Positions 16,088 to 24,749 of a DNA stretch of 64,000 nucleotides are shown here, piece after piece. The notes under the pieces were generated by a model, which was given only the letters and a program-made list of their open reading frames with translations, had not been told where the DNA came from and did no database searches. Within the stretch, counting starts at the first letter, position 1. Each line of letters opens with the position of its first letter. Made by a program: the position numbers and the translations under genes. Source of the stretch: Bacteroidota bacterium (GTDB lineage Bacteria > Bacteroidota > JABWAT01); NCBI GenBank assembly GCA_020161835.1, contig JAIUNL010000007.1:62001-126000 (forward strand), in the 5' to 3' direction.

Positions 16088-18751
16088 ATGACACACAAAC
16101 AGAGTAATAGACTAATTGGCGGATTCGTTCTGCTGGCTTCTTTTATCCTTTATGCACTAACTGTTGCACCAACCGTTTCCTTTTGGGATTGCGGTGAGTT
16201 TGTTGCAACTTCTTACACGTTAGGCGTTCCTCACCCTCCGGGCTCACCAATTTTTCTTGTTCTTGGCCGGTTTTTTACTTCAATTCCGGTTTTTGATGAC
16301 ATTTCTCTCAGAATGAATTACATGAGTGTGATTTCTTCGGCACTTACTGTACTTCTTGCCTATCTCATCATTGTCAGGTTGATTCAATATTATAAGCCAA
16401 ATCCTGATGGATGGTCTCTCATTGATAAAATAAGTGCGTATGGTTCTGCTGTCGTAGGTGCTTTTGCTTTTGCTGTATCTGACAGTTTCTGGTATAATGC
16501 TGTTGAATCTGAAGTTTATGCACTTTCAATGTTTTTTACAGCCATTGTAATCTGGCTGATTCTTGAGTGGGCTGATCATGGTGATGAAGGTCATAATGAA
16601 CGGTATCTTCTTCTGATTGCTTATGTAATAGGCTTGGCGATCGGAATTCACTTGCTGAATATGCTGACCATTTTTGCTGTTGCTGTTATTTATTATTTCC
16701 GTAAATATGAATTCACCTTTTTAGGGTTTTTCATAATGATGCTTGTTTCGGTGGGTGTTTTTGCCGCAATTTATCCTGGAATTATAAAAGGTGTTCCTAA
16801 ACTGCTTGAACTGCCGCTGATTATCTCCTTTCTGATTTTAGGGGCACTTGCTTTTCTGATTTACTGGAGTCACGTCAACCGGTATAAACTTGTTAATCTT
16901 GCACTTCTGGCAACGTTAATGATTGTGGTTGGGTATGCATCGTATATGGTTATTCTGATTCGTGCAAATGCCCACCCGCCAATTAATGAAAACGATCCGT
17001 CAACTGCAGAAAGAATGTATTCTTATTTGAATAGGGAGCAGTATGGTGAAAATAAGATGTTTCCCAGACGTTGGAGTCCTGACCCGGTTCACCAAAGGTA
17101 TTATTCCAGATACAGTTCAGATATGGATTATTTTATAACCTATCAGGTCAATCACATGTTCAACCGGTACCTTGGCTGGAACTTTATCGGTCGTGAATCT
17201 GATATTCAGGATGCAGGTGTTGATTTCTCAAAATACTGGGCAATTCCTTTCATTTTTGGATTGTTTGGGTTGTATTATCATTTTCTGAAAGACTATAAAC
17301 GGGGAATGGCCGTTCTTGCTCTCTTTTTCCTGACGGGGTATGCTATTTTGCTCTACCTTAACCAGACGGAGCCGCAGCCGAGAGAGCGGGATTATTCCTA
17401 CGTTGGCGCCTTTTTTGCCTTTGCCCTGTGGATTGGAATCGGCGTAAATGGTTTTCTTGAAACACTCAGGGAAATTGCAAAAGGGGATGCCATGCAGAAA
17501 CTGGCAGTTCCTGTCGGACTTCTTCTCACGTTTATTTTCATTCCGGGTAGAATGCTGGCAGAAAATTATCACTCCCACGACCGCAGCAAATGGTATGTTC
17601 CGGCTGACTATGCCAAAAACCTGCTTGGCGGACTTGAACCCAACGCCATCATTTTTACAAATGGCGACAATGATACCTTTCCCCTTTGGTATCAACAGGA
17701 AGTTGAACGGTTCCGAACTGATGTCAGGGTAGTAAACCTGTCACTACTTAATACCGATTGGTACATTCTTCAGCTTAAAAATGAAGAACCGCGCGGCGCG
17801 GCCAAAGTTGCACTTCCTCCAATGTACACTGATGAAGCTATACGCAATATTCAGCCACAGGTGTGGGAAGATGGTGGGAAATTGATGAATATTCTGGTTT
17901 CACAGAAAAACGTGATGGAATCTGACCTGGGCAGAGAACCTGACATTAAAACCGATTCGGTTGTCAGTTTTAAAATGGATCCAACGATGAGATACCCGAT
18001 GGACGGTCAGGTCATCCCTCTGATCAGAGTTCAAGATTTTCTGATTTATGATATTATTGTTGCCAACCAATGGCGGCGACCCGTCTATTTTGCAATTACA
18101 GTTCCTGAAGATAACCGGATTGGAATTGAAAATTATCTTCGCCTTGAAGGTATGGTTTACCGGGTAGTTCCATCCCGTGGCGGAAATCCGTTTGACCGTA
18201 TCCAGCCCGAAAAAATGAGAAAAAACCTGACTGAAATCTATCAGTTCAGAAATCTTGATCTTGATGGCGTTTACTATGATGAAAACATCCGGAGACTGGT
18301 TCAGAATTACCGGAATCTCTTTCAGAGACTTTCGTTCTATTACCTCGAGAAAAATGATAAACGGGCAGCACTTGAGGTCGTTGATAAAATGAATGCCGTC
18401 TTTTCTGAAAAGACATTCCCTTATGATGAAGCAAGGTCATTGATCAATGTGGCTGAGGTTTACCGTGATTTCCCTGAGTACAAAGAAAAGTACACTGATT
18501 ATATGCTTAGGGCAGAAGAAATGGTCAACGCTCAGATGACCGGTGCCGGTCAGGAAGATCCAATGAATTACCTGCTTCTCGAACGGATTTACAATGATAT
18601 GAAACGGTATAAGGAAGCCTCAGAGCTTCTTAAGGTTTTGCAGCGTAGATATCCGGGTGAACCTTCCCTGATTACCAAAATAAAACGGTATGACAGTCTG
18701 TCTGCCATGGGAAATGATGTAACTCCAACTGCAGTTCAGGAAAAGAAATAA
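16088..18751 (+). CDS. DUF2723 membrane glycosyltransferase (GT117-like)
   Basis: A large polytopic protein with a long hydrophobic N-terminal half (about 11-13 helices) and a soluble C-terminal part. The diagnostic N-terminus reads FWDCGEFVATSY with D34 and E37, then GVPHPPGSP, as in the DUF2723 family related to protein O-mannosyltransferases and human TMEM260. A lumenal/periplasmic role in transferring a lipid-linked sugar to proteins is inferred. The tail from about residue 730 is helical and TPR-like. The family is typical of Bacteroidota. A glycosyltransferase gene follows 8 bp downstream, so the two may serve one glycosylation pathway. Confidence 0.9.
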   Translation: MTHKQSNRLIGGFVLLASFILYALTVAPTVSFWDCGEFVATSYTLGVPHPPGSPIFLVLGRFFTSIPVFDDISLRMNYMSVISSALTVLLAYLIIVRLIQYYKPNPDGWSLIDKISAYGSAVVGAFAFAVSDSFWYNAVESEVYALSMFFTAIVIWLILEWADHGDEGHNERYLLLIAYVIGLAIGIHLLNMLTIFAVAVIYYFRKYEFTFLGFFIMMLVSVGVFAAIYPGIIKGVPKLLELPLIISFLILGALAFLIYWSHVNRYKLVNLALLATLMIVVGYASYMVILIRANAHPPINENDPSTAERMYSYLNREQYGENKMFPRRWSPDPVHQRYYSRYSSDMDYFITYQVNHMFNRYLGWNFIGRESDIQDAGVDFSKYWAIPFIFGLFGLYYHFLKDYKRGMAVLALFFLTGYAILLYLNQTEPQPRERDYSYVGAFFAFALWIGIGVNGFLETLREIAKGDAMQKLAVPVGLLLTFIFIPGRMLAENYHSHDRSKWYVPADYAKNLLGGLEPNAIIFTNGDNDTFPLWYQQEVERFRTDVRVVNLSLLNTDWYILQLKNEEPRGAAKVALPPMYTDEAIRNIQPQVWEDGGKLMNILVSQKNVMESDLGREPDIKTDSVVSFKMDPTMRYPMDGQVIPLIRVQDFLIYDIIVANQWRRPVYFAITVPEDNRIGIENYLRLEGMVYRVVPSRGGNPFDRIQPEKMRKNLTEIYQFRNLDLDGVYYDENIRRLVQNYRNLFQRLSFYYLEKNDKRAALEVVDKMNAVFSEKTFPYDEARSLINVAEVYRDFPEYKEKYTDYMLRAEEMVNAQMTGAGQEDPMNYLLLERIYNDMKRYKEASELLKVLQRRYPGEPSLITKIKRYDSLSAMGNDVTPTAVQEKK

Positions 18752-18759
18752 AAGACCAG

Positions 18760-19773
18760 GTGGCAGTTACCTTTTCAATTGTTATTCCGCATTTTAATGG
18801 AGAGCGAATCCTGGCTGAGTGCCTGGATTCGCTTTTTCGTTCTAAAGGATCTTACACCGTCATTCTGGTTGATAACGGAAGTTCAGATCAGTCAATCCCC
18901 CAAACCCGGGTTAATTTTCCTTCGGTTCAGATTGTTTCACCTGATGAAAACCTGGGCTATGCCGGCGGATGTTCGTTTGGTGCTTCCTATGCCAGCGGTG
19001 ACTTTCTTGTTTTTTTAAATAACGACACTCAGGTTGAACCTGATTGGCTGATCCGGTTGGAAGAATTTATTACCCTTCACCCGGATGCCGTGATTCTTCA
19101 GCCAAAAATTCTTTCCCTGCAGGAAAAACTTGCCGGGAAAAAGGTTTTCGATTATGCCGGTGGCGCCGGCGGCCGTTTAGATATATTCGGATACCCGTTT
19201 GCCTGGGGCCGCATCATGGCTCATGTTGAAACTGATTCCGGTCAATATGATGAACCCCGGCTCATCTTTTGGGCTTCGGGCACTGCAATGGTTATTAAAA
19301 GAAAAATTGCTGTTGAGCACGAATATTTCGATTCTGGTTATTTTGCTCACATGGAAGAAATTGACCTTTGCTGGCGTGTACAGGCCCACGATTTGGAATT
19401 GTGGTCGGTTCCTGCTTCAGTTGTTTATCATCTTGGCGGGCAAACTCTGGCTTTCGGAAATCCTAAAAAACTATATCTGAACCACAGAAATAACTGGTAT
19501 CTCCTGTTTAAAAACACTCCGATCTGGTTTTTTTCTTTAATTTTCATTCCCCGGATTGCCCTTGATTTGATTGCCTGGGGTGTATATTCTCTCCAAAAAG
19601 GTAAAGATGGTTTCAAGGTAATCCCTTCTGCCTGGTTTTGGCTTTGGCGAAACAAAAACTTTTTAATTGAAGTAAAAAGAAAAAATATTGACACTGTAAA
19701 ACAGTTCGGTAAACTGGTTTTGCCCCGGTTATCGTTGTTCCCGGTCATATTCCGGTCACTGAAACGAACGTAG
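18760..19773 (+). CDS. Glycosyltransferase family 2 (rhamnosyltransferase-like)
   Basis: An N-terminal GT-A domain begins FSIVIPHFNGERI, with DNGSSDQS for nucleotide-sugar binding, NLGYAGG and the DxD-equivalent FLNNDTQVEPDW. The acceptor region contains EEIDLCWR and YHLGGQT. A hydrophobic C-terminal segment (FFSLIFIPRIALDLIAWGVY) suggests membrane attachment. The pattern resembles WbbL-type rhamnosyl transferases of lipopolysaccharide or surface glycan assembly. The start is GTG at 18760, 8 bp after the DUF2723 gene. Confidence 0.9.
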   Translation: MAVTFSIVIPHFNGERILAECLDSLFRSKGSYTVILVDNGSSDQSIPQTRVNFPSVQIVSPDENLGYAGGCSFGASYASGDFLVFLNNDTQVEPDWLIRLEEFITLHPDAVILQPKILSLQEKLAGKKVFDYAGGAGGRLDIFGYPFAWGRIMAHVETDSGQYDEPRLIFWASGTAMVIKRKIAVEHEYFDSGYFAHMEEIDLCWRVQAHDLELWSVPASVVYHLGGQTLAFGNPKKLYLNHRNNWYLLFKNTPIWFFSLIFIPRIALDLIAWGVYSLQKGKDGFKVIPSAWFWLWRNKNFLIEVKRKNIDTVKQFGKLVLPRLSLFPVIFRSLKRT

Positions 19774-19798
19774 TTTTCCCATTCGCTAAAATTTCCGT

Positions 19799-19806
19799 TA
19801 TATTTG
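19799..19806 (+). promoter_or_regulatory. Bacteroidota-type -7 element (TATATTTG)
   Basis: An exact TAnnTTTG match 27 bp before the next start codon. TTTT at 19774-19777 occupies roughly the -33 position, with T in place of the final G. It probably drives the unknown gene with ybeY, smg and perhaps topA. Confidence 0.5.
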
Positions 19807-19832
19807 TACAATTTAGTCGGGACATCCGTACC

Positions 19833-20288
19833 ATGTCTTTTATGTTTACCAAAGAAAATCTGGCTGAAATTTCTCTCGTTCTCGGTGTTGAACCGAAAAT
19901 ACTTGGAAATAATATCCGTTTTGAAGTCAACCACCATGATTCATCCCGGAAGCTCACTCTCGAAATTTATTCAGAGATTCCAATTGGTTCAAAATCGGGC
20001 ACATTGGTTACGGTTTACACCGCCAATTCTCATCTACAGCTTCACTTTGTAACAGGTTTTGTTGTAAGTGAAATGTGTGAAGAAGTGACTTTTGTTGCTG
20101 AATCAAACCGGAAAGTTTCAGGACTTATTATCGAAAAACTTGGTGGCTGCTCCCTGTTTTGCAATGTTGACCGTGAAGTACTTTCGGGTGACTTTTCTCA
20201 AATGGCTCCTGAAGTCATGCTGAGCAGCATCGCCTTATCTCTTACTGAACATATTCTCCAAAGTCCATCCGATCAGAAAGAAGAATAA
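19833..20288 (+). CDS. Small protein of unknown function
   Basis: A 151-residue protein without signal peptide or membrane helix. The middle is beta-strand-rich (GTLVTVYTANSHLQLHFVTGF) and the C-terminus helical. I do not recognise the family. It has its own promoter and is 4 bp from ybeY, so it is probably in a ybeY-smg-topA operon, which suggests a role near ribosome or nucleic-acid metabolism without proving it. Confidence 0.8.
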   Translation: MSFMFTKENLAEISLVLGVEPKILGNNIRFEVNHHDSSRKLTLEIYSEIPIGSKSGTLVTVYTANSHLQLHFVTGFVVSEMCEEVTFVAESNRKVSGLIIEKLGGCSLFCNVDREVLSGDFSQMAPEVMLSSIALSLTEHILQSPSDQKEE

Positions 20289-20292
20289 CCCA

Positions 20293-20715
20293 TTGGGGTC
20301 AGTTTCCGTTTTCAATGAACATTCCCGTCATCAGGGAATAAAGAAAAGACCACTTGTTGCTCTTGTTCGTTCTGTCTTCCAGACTGAGAACGTTCCATAT
20401 CGTTATATAAATGTTATTTTGGTGGAAGCTGGTCATTTACTTGAGATGAACCGTCAGTTTCTGCATCATGATTTCGATACGGATGTAATCACCTTTCCGC
20501 TTCAGGAAAATGGACCTGTTGAAGGTGAAATTTACATCAGCCTCGATCAAGCCAAAACTCAGGCAACAGAATTCAATGTTACCTTTGAAAATGAACTTAA
20601 CCGCCTTGTTGTACACGGTTGTCTCCACTTGTGTGGGTACAATGATGAAACCGAAAAAGAAATTCAAATGATGCGAAAAAAGGAAGAGTTCTTCCTTCTT
20701 GCATCCGGAAGTTAA
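20293..20715 (+). CDS. ybeY: YbeY, rRNA maturation endoribonuclease family
   Basis: A metal-dependent RNase-fold protein for 16S rRNA 3' end maturation and ribosome quality control. The metal motif reads HGCLHLCGYND: the first two His are present, but the third, normally His ten residues after the first, is Asp. From memory this substitution also occurs in Bacteroidota YbeY, so it is likely a lineage trait and not decay. The conserved LNxxFLxxDxxTDVITFP-like segment is present (MNRQFLHHDFDTDVITFP). The start is TTG 20293, with no in-frame ATG until too late. Confidence 0.88.
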   Translation: MGSVSVFNEHSRHQGIKKRPLVALVRSVFQTENVPYRYINVILVEAGHLLEMNRQFLHHDFDTDVITFPLQENGPVEGEIYISLDQAKTQATEFNVTFENELNRLVVHGCLHLCGYNDETEKEIQMMRKKEEFFLLASGS

Positions 20716-20718
20716 AAC

Positions 20719-21012
20719 ATGTCAATTTATCAGGAACTGAATCCAAATCAATTCCCGGGTTTCCGGATTCTGAATGAGTGGGAACGGTCTGTTCTGACTG
20801 TTCAGGCTCAGGGGTATCTCATGAGTCTGGCTGGTTCAGGGTTGCTCTCGTCAGGTGAAATTGAACAGATCCTTGAAAGAGTTGTTTTTAATCCGTACGA
20901 TCAGGTTACCGTTGATGATGTAAAATTTGTTGCAACAGCACTTATTCTTGAACGAACTGCAGACGGGCTTCCCCAAATCAGATTGATGAATCTTTCCGAT
21001 TCAGTGAATTAA
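20719..21012 (+). CDS. smg: Smg/DUF494-like protein
   Basis: A 97-residue protein resembling the C-terminal half of Smg (DUF494). The segment AQGYLMSLAGSGLLSSGEIE followed by ILERVVF and VTVDDVKFVATALIL parallels the Smg pattern ARGYLxxLExxGILxxxxxE, VIDRxMxL, xxDxLKWVVLMVL. Smg genes typically neighbour topA or dprA, and here topA is the next gene. The function of the family is unknown. It starts 3 bp after the ybeY stop. Confidence 0.72.
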   Translation: MSIYQELNPNQFPGFRILNEWERSVLTVQAQGYLMSLAGSGLLSSGEIEQILERVVFNPYDQVTVDDVKFVATALILERTADGLPQIRLMNLSDSVN

Positions 21013-21062
21013 ATTCCACCTCCGGTTGTTATAAAGTCCCGGTACTAAAAGAAAAGACCCCT

Positions 21063-23330
21063 ATGGCAAAATCTCTGGTTATCGTCGAATCACCGACGAA
21101 AGCAAAAACCATTTCCAAATATCTCGGCAGCGATTACATTATTGAATCTTCTGCCGGGCACATTAAAAACCTGCCGGAAAGCAAGCTGGGAATTGATATT
21201 GAAAATTCCTACACCCCAGAATATGTAACCATTAAAGGTAAAAACGATGTCATAAAAAAACTCGTTGATCTGGCGGCAAAATCAAAAACTGTTTACATCG
21301 CAACTGACCCTGATCGTGAAGGCGAAGCCATTGCATGGCATATCGCCCAGGCCATCGGAAAGAAAAATACTGATATTCACCGGGTTATGTTTCATGAGAT
21401 TACGAAAGATGCGGTTAAAGCATCCATCGAAAATCCCATCAAAATTGATGATAAAATGGTGGAAGCTCAGCAAGCCCGCCGGGTAATGGACCGTATCGTT
21501 GGCTACCAGGTTAGTCCGTTTTTATGGAAAGCTATTTATAAGGGGCTCAGCGCCGGTCGTGTTCAAACAGTTGCCATGAGACTGATCAGTGAACGTGAAC
21601 GTGCAATCGGTGAATTTAATCCGGTTGAATACTGGAGTCTCACCGGAAAGTTTAAAACTGCAGCATCACAGCCGTTTGTTGCCAAATTATTTAAAATTGA
21701 CGGTAAAGAAGCTATTGTTTCTACTGAATCTGAGGCCACAAATCATGTGAATCAGATCAAAAAGGAAACCTTTCATATTTCGTCAGTTGAAAAAAAGGAA
21801 GTTAAACGACATCCGGGTGCGCCTTTTATTACAAGTACATTGCAACAGGATGCTTCTTCACGGATGAGATTCAATACCAAGAAAACCATGATGGTTGCCC
21901 AGCAGCTTTATGAAGGTATTGAGCTGGCAAATGGTGAATCAGTAGGTCTGATTACCTACATGAGAACAGATTCTGTGAGAGTCAGTGATGCTGCCATTCA
22001 GGCTGCCCGGGTTTACATTCATGATCAGTTTGGTAAAGAGTACGTTCCGCACGCTCCAAGACACTATAAGACCAAAAAGTCTGCTCAGGATGCACACGAG
22101 GCCATCAGACCAACAAGTCTTGAATACGACCCCAAATCGGTTAAAAAATCACTTACAGCAGATCAGTTTAAATTATATGAACTCATCTGGAACCGGTTTG
22201 TTGCCAGTCAGATGGAATCTGCTGTTTTTGACCAGACTTCAGTTGATATTTCTGGCGGAAGTTATCAATTCAGGGTAACCGGACGTGTTGTTAAATTCTC
22301 TGGATTTCTTGCCGTTTATGGTGATTCTCTTGAGGAAAAGGAAGCAAGTGGTGTTGAGGAAGATGATGATTCTGCAATCCTTCCAAAAGAACTCGCATCC
22401 GGACAAAAAACTGATTTGCTTGATCTGTTATCAAAACAAAACTTCACCAAACCGCCTGCCCGTTTTACAGAAGCCAGTCTGGTGAAGGAACTTGAGGCAA
22501 ACGGAATTGGAAGACCTTCAACCTATGCTGGAATTGTGTCCACTTTGGTAGAACGGAAATATGCCGAGCTGAAAGACCGTAAATTTTTTGCAACTGAAAT
22601 CGGGTTGAGTGTTAATGATATTCTCATTGAAAATTTCAAAGACATTTTCAGTTATGACTTTACAGCCCGTATGGAAGAAAACCTTGATGAGATTGCTGAA
22701 GGTAAAAAACCATACATTAAAGTACTCGACAGTTTTTACCACCCGCTTCAGAAAACACTTGAACACCTTCAGGGACAAGTTGGCACCATCAAGAAACAAC
22801 TGGTTGAGACAACCGATGTTCTTTGTGAAAAATGCGGTTCACCAATGGTTATCCGCTGGGGCAGAAACGGCCGTTTTCTTGCCTGTTCAAATTTTCCAAC
22901 CTGTAAAAATGCCAAGTCACTTGATGAGCCGGGTGCTGTTAAAGGTGAAAAAGCAGAACCAGAATTAACAGGTCAGGATTGCCCAACCTGCGGTAAACCT
23001 CTGGTTTTCAGAAAAGGGAAATTCGGAAAGTTTATTTCCTGTTCAACCTATCCGGCATGTAAATATTCTGAAAACATTCAGGGTGAGAAAAAACCTTTGA
23101 TTGCCTGTCCGAAATGTAAAGAAGGTCAGGTTGAAGAAAAACGGTCAAAGCGCGGAAAAATATTTTTCGGATGCAACAAATATCCAGGCTGTGATTTTGC
23201 GCTATGGGATCGCCCGGTTCCAGAACCTTGTCCAACTTGCAATCATTCTTATTTACTTGAAAAAACAACACGTGCCGGCACAACCCGAAGCTGCCCGAAT
23301 TGTGAGTATAAAGTTGAGGTTGCTGAATAG
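21063..23330 (+). CDS. topA: DNA topoisomerase I
   Basis: A type IA topoisomerase that relaxes negative supercoils. The TOPRIM domain starts LVIVESPTKAKTI with E8 and continues to the acidic DPDREGEAIAWH. The nucleophile is Tyr299 in GLITYMRTDS. Four C-terminal zinc ribbons of the topoisomerase C-Zn type follow from about residue 590: CEKCG...CSNFPTC, CPTCG...CSTYPAC, CPKCK...CNKYPGC and CPTCN...CPNC. The 755-residue length fits. An intrinsic terminator follows. Confidence 0.97.
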   Translation: MAKSLVIVESPTKAKTISKYLGSDYIIESSAGHIKNLPESKLGIDIENSYTPEYVTIKGKNDVIKKLVDLAAKSKTVYIATDPDREGEAIAWHIAQAIGKKNTDIHRVMFHEITKDAVKASIENPIKIDDKMVEAQQARRVMDRIVGYQVSPFLWKAIYKGLSAGRVQTVAMRLISERERAIGEFNPVEYWSLTGKFKTAASQPFVAKLFKIDGKEAIVSTESEATNHVNQIKKETFHISSVEKKEVKRHPGAPFITSTLQQDASSRMRFNTKKTMMVAQQLYEGIELANGESVGLITYMRTDSVRVSDAAIQAARVYIHDQFGKEYVPHAPRHYKTKKSAQDAHEAIRPTSLEYDPKSVKKSLTADQFKLYELIWNRFVASQMESAVFDQTSVDISGGSYQFRVTGRVVKFSGFLAVYGDSLEEKEASGVEEDDDSAILPKELASGQKTDLLDLLSKQNFTKPPARFTEASLVKELEANGIGRPSTYAGIVSTLVERKYAELKDRKFFATEIGLSVNDILIENFKDIFSYDFTARMEENLDEIAEGKKPYIKVLDSFYHPLQKTLEHLQGQVGTIKKQLVETTDVLCEKCGSPMVIRWGRNGRFLACSNFPTCKNAKSLDEPGAVKGEKAEPELTGQDCPTCGKPLVFRKGKFGKFISCSTYPACKYSENIQGEKKPLIACPKCKEGQVEEKRSKRGKIFFGCNKYPGCDFALWDRPVPEPCPTCNHSYLLEKTTRAGTTRSCPNCEYKVEVAE

Positions 23331-23377
23331 TTTTTTTTCTGGCTCTGGTTTTGCAAAATATTGAAAAATAAAAAGTT

Positions 23378-23406
23378 AACCCCGGCTTCAACCGGGGTTT
23401 CTTTTT
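23378..23406 (+). terminator. Intrinsic terminator after topA
   Basis: A perfect 8-bp stem, AACCCCGG (23378-23385) with CCGGGGTT (23392-23399), loop CTTCAA, is followed by TCTTTTT. It lies 48 bp after the topA stop and before the xer promoter. Confidence 0.9.
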
Positions 23407-23426
23407 ATTAGAAATGACTAAGGGTG

Positions 23427-23458
23427 CTTGACAACTCTCTCCGGTTTGGGTATCTTGA
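23427..23458 (+). promoter_or_regulatory. Promoter of the xer-hpf unit
   Basis: CTTG (23427-23430), a 20-bp spacer, then TATCTTGA (23451-23458). This fits the TTG-N20-TAnnTTG form seen elsewhere in the window. The same stretch also reads as TTGACA-N17-TATCTT, so a sigma-70-like reading is possible. The start codon is at 23479. Confidence 0.6.
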
Positions 23459-23478
23459 TACTAAATCAAATCTGAATT

Positions 23479-24369
23479 ATGATTGAATTACTTCCTAAAT
23501 TTCTCCAGTATCTCCGCATCGAACGTAATTATTCCGGTAACACCCTCATAGCCTATCAGACAGACCTTGAACAGTTCAAGCTTTTTCTTGAAGAAAACGG
23601 AAATAAGCCGGCTGATTTAAGTAAAGTGACTAAAAACGACTTAAAATGGTATGTAGCGTCTCTTCATGATCAGGATCTGAGTAAAAAAACAATTTCCCGT
23701 AAAATTGCTTCACTGCGGGCCTTTTTCAGATATGCCCGCCGGTCTGGTATTCTTTCTGCCAATATTGCTCTGCAGCTTATTTTTCCCAAACCTGAACGCC
23801 GGCTTCCTCAGTTTCTAACCGAAGTCGAAGTTACTCATTTGATGAACCTTCCTGATTTAACAAACTGGCAGGGTTTAAGAGACAAGGCAATCCTTGAATT
23901 GTTTTATTCAACCGGAATCAGGCTCACAGAGTTGACCGGTCTGAAAATTGAAGCCTTTCAGGGAAGGGACTCAGCCATAAAAGTGTTTGGAAAAGGGGCA
24001 AAGGATCGGATTGTTCCCGTTGGTAAAACCTGCCTGAACGCCATTAACGACTGGCTCGTTGAAAGAAAAAAACTTGTTTCTGATCATCAGTTTCTTTTTA
24101 TTAATTCAAAAATGAAACCAATTGATCCGCCTTCAGTCCAAAGATTAGTGAAAAAGTATCTTACCCAGGTAACAGAAGTGCCAAAAAAAAGTCCGCATTT
24201 GCTCAGGCATTCTTTTGCCACCCACATGATTGATCATGGGGCTGATCTTCGTGCCGTAAAGGATTTCCTTGGGCATGAATCGTTATCAACAACTCAGGTA
24301 TATACCCATGTTAGTATTGACCGGCTGAAAAAAGTATATCAGCTGGCGCATCCAAAAGCGAACCAATAG
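23479..24369 (+). CDS. xerC: Tyrosine recombinase XerC/XerD-like
   Basis: A site-specific recombinase, most likely for chromosome dimer resolution. An N-terminal SAM-like core-binding domain (residues about 1-90) is followed by the catalytic domain with R148 (TGIRLTE), H240-xx-R243 (HLLRHSFATHM), H266 (LGHESL) and nucleophile Y275 (VYTHVS). The 296-residue length and the RxxHxxR-H-Y set are standard for Xer proteins. XerC and XerD cannot be separated with certainty. No integron, phage or attachment site adjoins it, so a mobile-element integrase is unlikely. Confidence 0.92.
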   Translation: MIELLPKFLQYLRIERNYSGNTLIAYQTDLEQFKLFLEENGNKPADLSKVTKNDLKWYVASLHDQDLSKKTISRKIASLRAFFRYARRSGILSANIALQLIFPKPERRLPQFLTEVEVTHLMNLPDLTNWQGLRDKAILELFYSTGIRLTELTGLKIEAFQGRDSAIKVFGKGAKDRIVPVGKTCLNAINDWLVERKKLVSDHQFLFINSKMKPIDPPSVQRLVKKYLTQVTEVPKKSPHLLRHSFATHMIDHGADLRAVKDFLGHESLSTTQVYTHVSIDRLKKVYQLAHPKANQ

Positions 24370-24381
24370 TAGGAGGTCTCA

Positions 24382-24690
24382 ATGAACACGTATTTGACTG
24401 CCAGACATTTTAATGCCCGGGAAGAATTAAAAGATTATGTAATGGACGCGACCTCAAAACTAGAGAAATATTATGACGGAATAATTGACTGTTCAGTCCT
24501 GCTTGATTACGAAAAAAATAATTCACAAAACGGACACCACATGAAAGTGGTTGAAATAAAGGTTACTGTTTTTAACCAGTTGATGAAAGCAACAGAAAAA
24601 TCTGAACATTTTGAAGTGGCAGTTGATAATGCCATTGACGATATTATCAGGCAGTTAAAAAAGTACAAAGAACTAAAACGTGATCATTAA
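24382..24690 (+). CDS. hpf: Short ribosome hibernation-promoting factor
   Basis: A 102-residue HPF/YfiA family protein that binds the 30S decoding centre in stationary phase. It shows the family's single alpha/beta domain, with RHFNAREELKDYV at the start and EHFEVAVDNAIDDIIRQLKKYK at the end. It is the short form without the C-terminal dimerisation domain of long HPF. It is preceded by a near-perfect ribosome site (AGGAGGT at 24371-24377) and followed by a hairpin terminator. It probably shares the xer transcript. Confidence 0.93.
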   Translation: MNTYLTARHFNAREELKDYVMDATSKLEKYYDGIIDCSVLLDYEKNNSQNGHHMKVVEIKVTVFNQLMKATEKSEHFEVAVDNAIDDIIRQLKKYKELKRDH

Positions 24691-24716
24691 CCTTTTCACC
24701 TCGATAATTCTGGAGG

Positions 24717-24743
24717 AAGGCATCTTAACAAGATGCCTTTTTT
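24717..24743 (+). terminator. Perfect hairpin with T-run between hpf and hprK
   Basis: Stem AAGGCATCTT (24717-24726) with AAGATGCCTT (24730-24739), loop AAC, then a T-run. It looks like the hpf terminator, yet hprK begins at 24750, seven bases later. A GGAGGAAGG sequence at 24712-24720 runs into the 5' side of the stem. Confidence 0.85.
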
Positions 24744-24749
24744 AATTCG

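Noticed and set aside
23479..24369. Tyrosine recombinase as integrase of an integrated element
   Set aside because: It has a typical Xer length and motifs, is surrounded by housekeeping genes, and no attachment repeats or tRNA are present.
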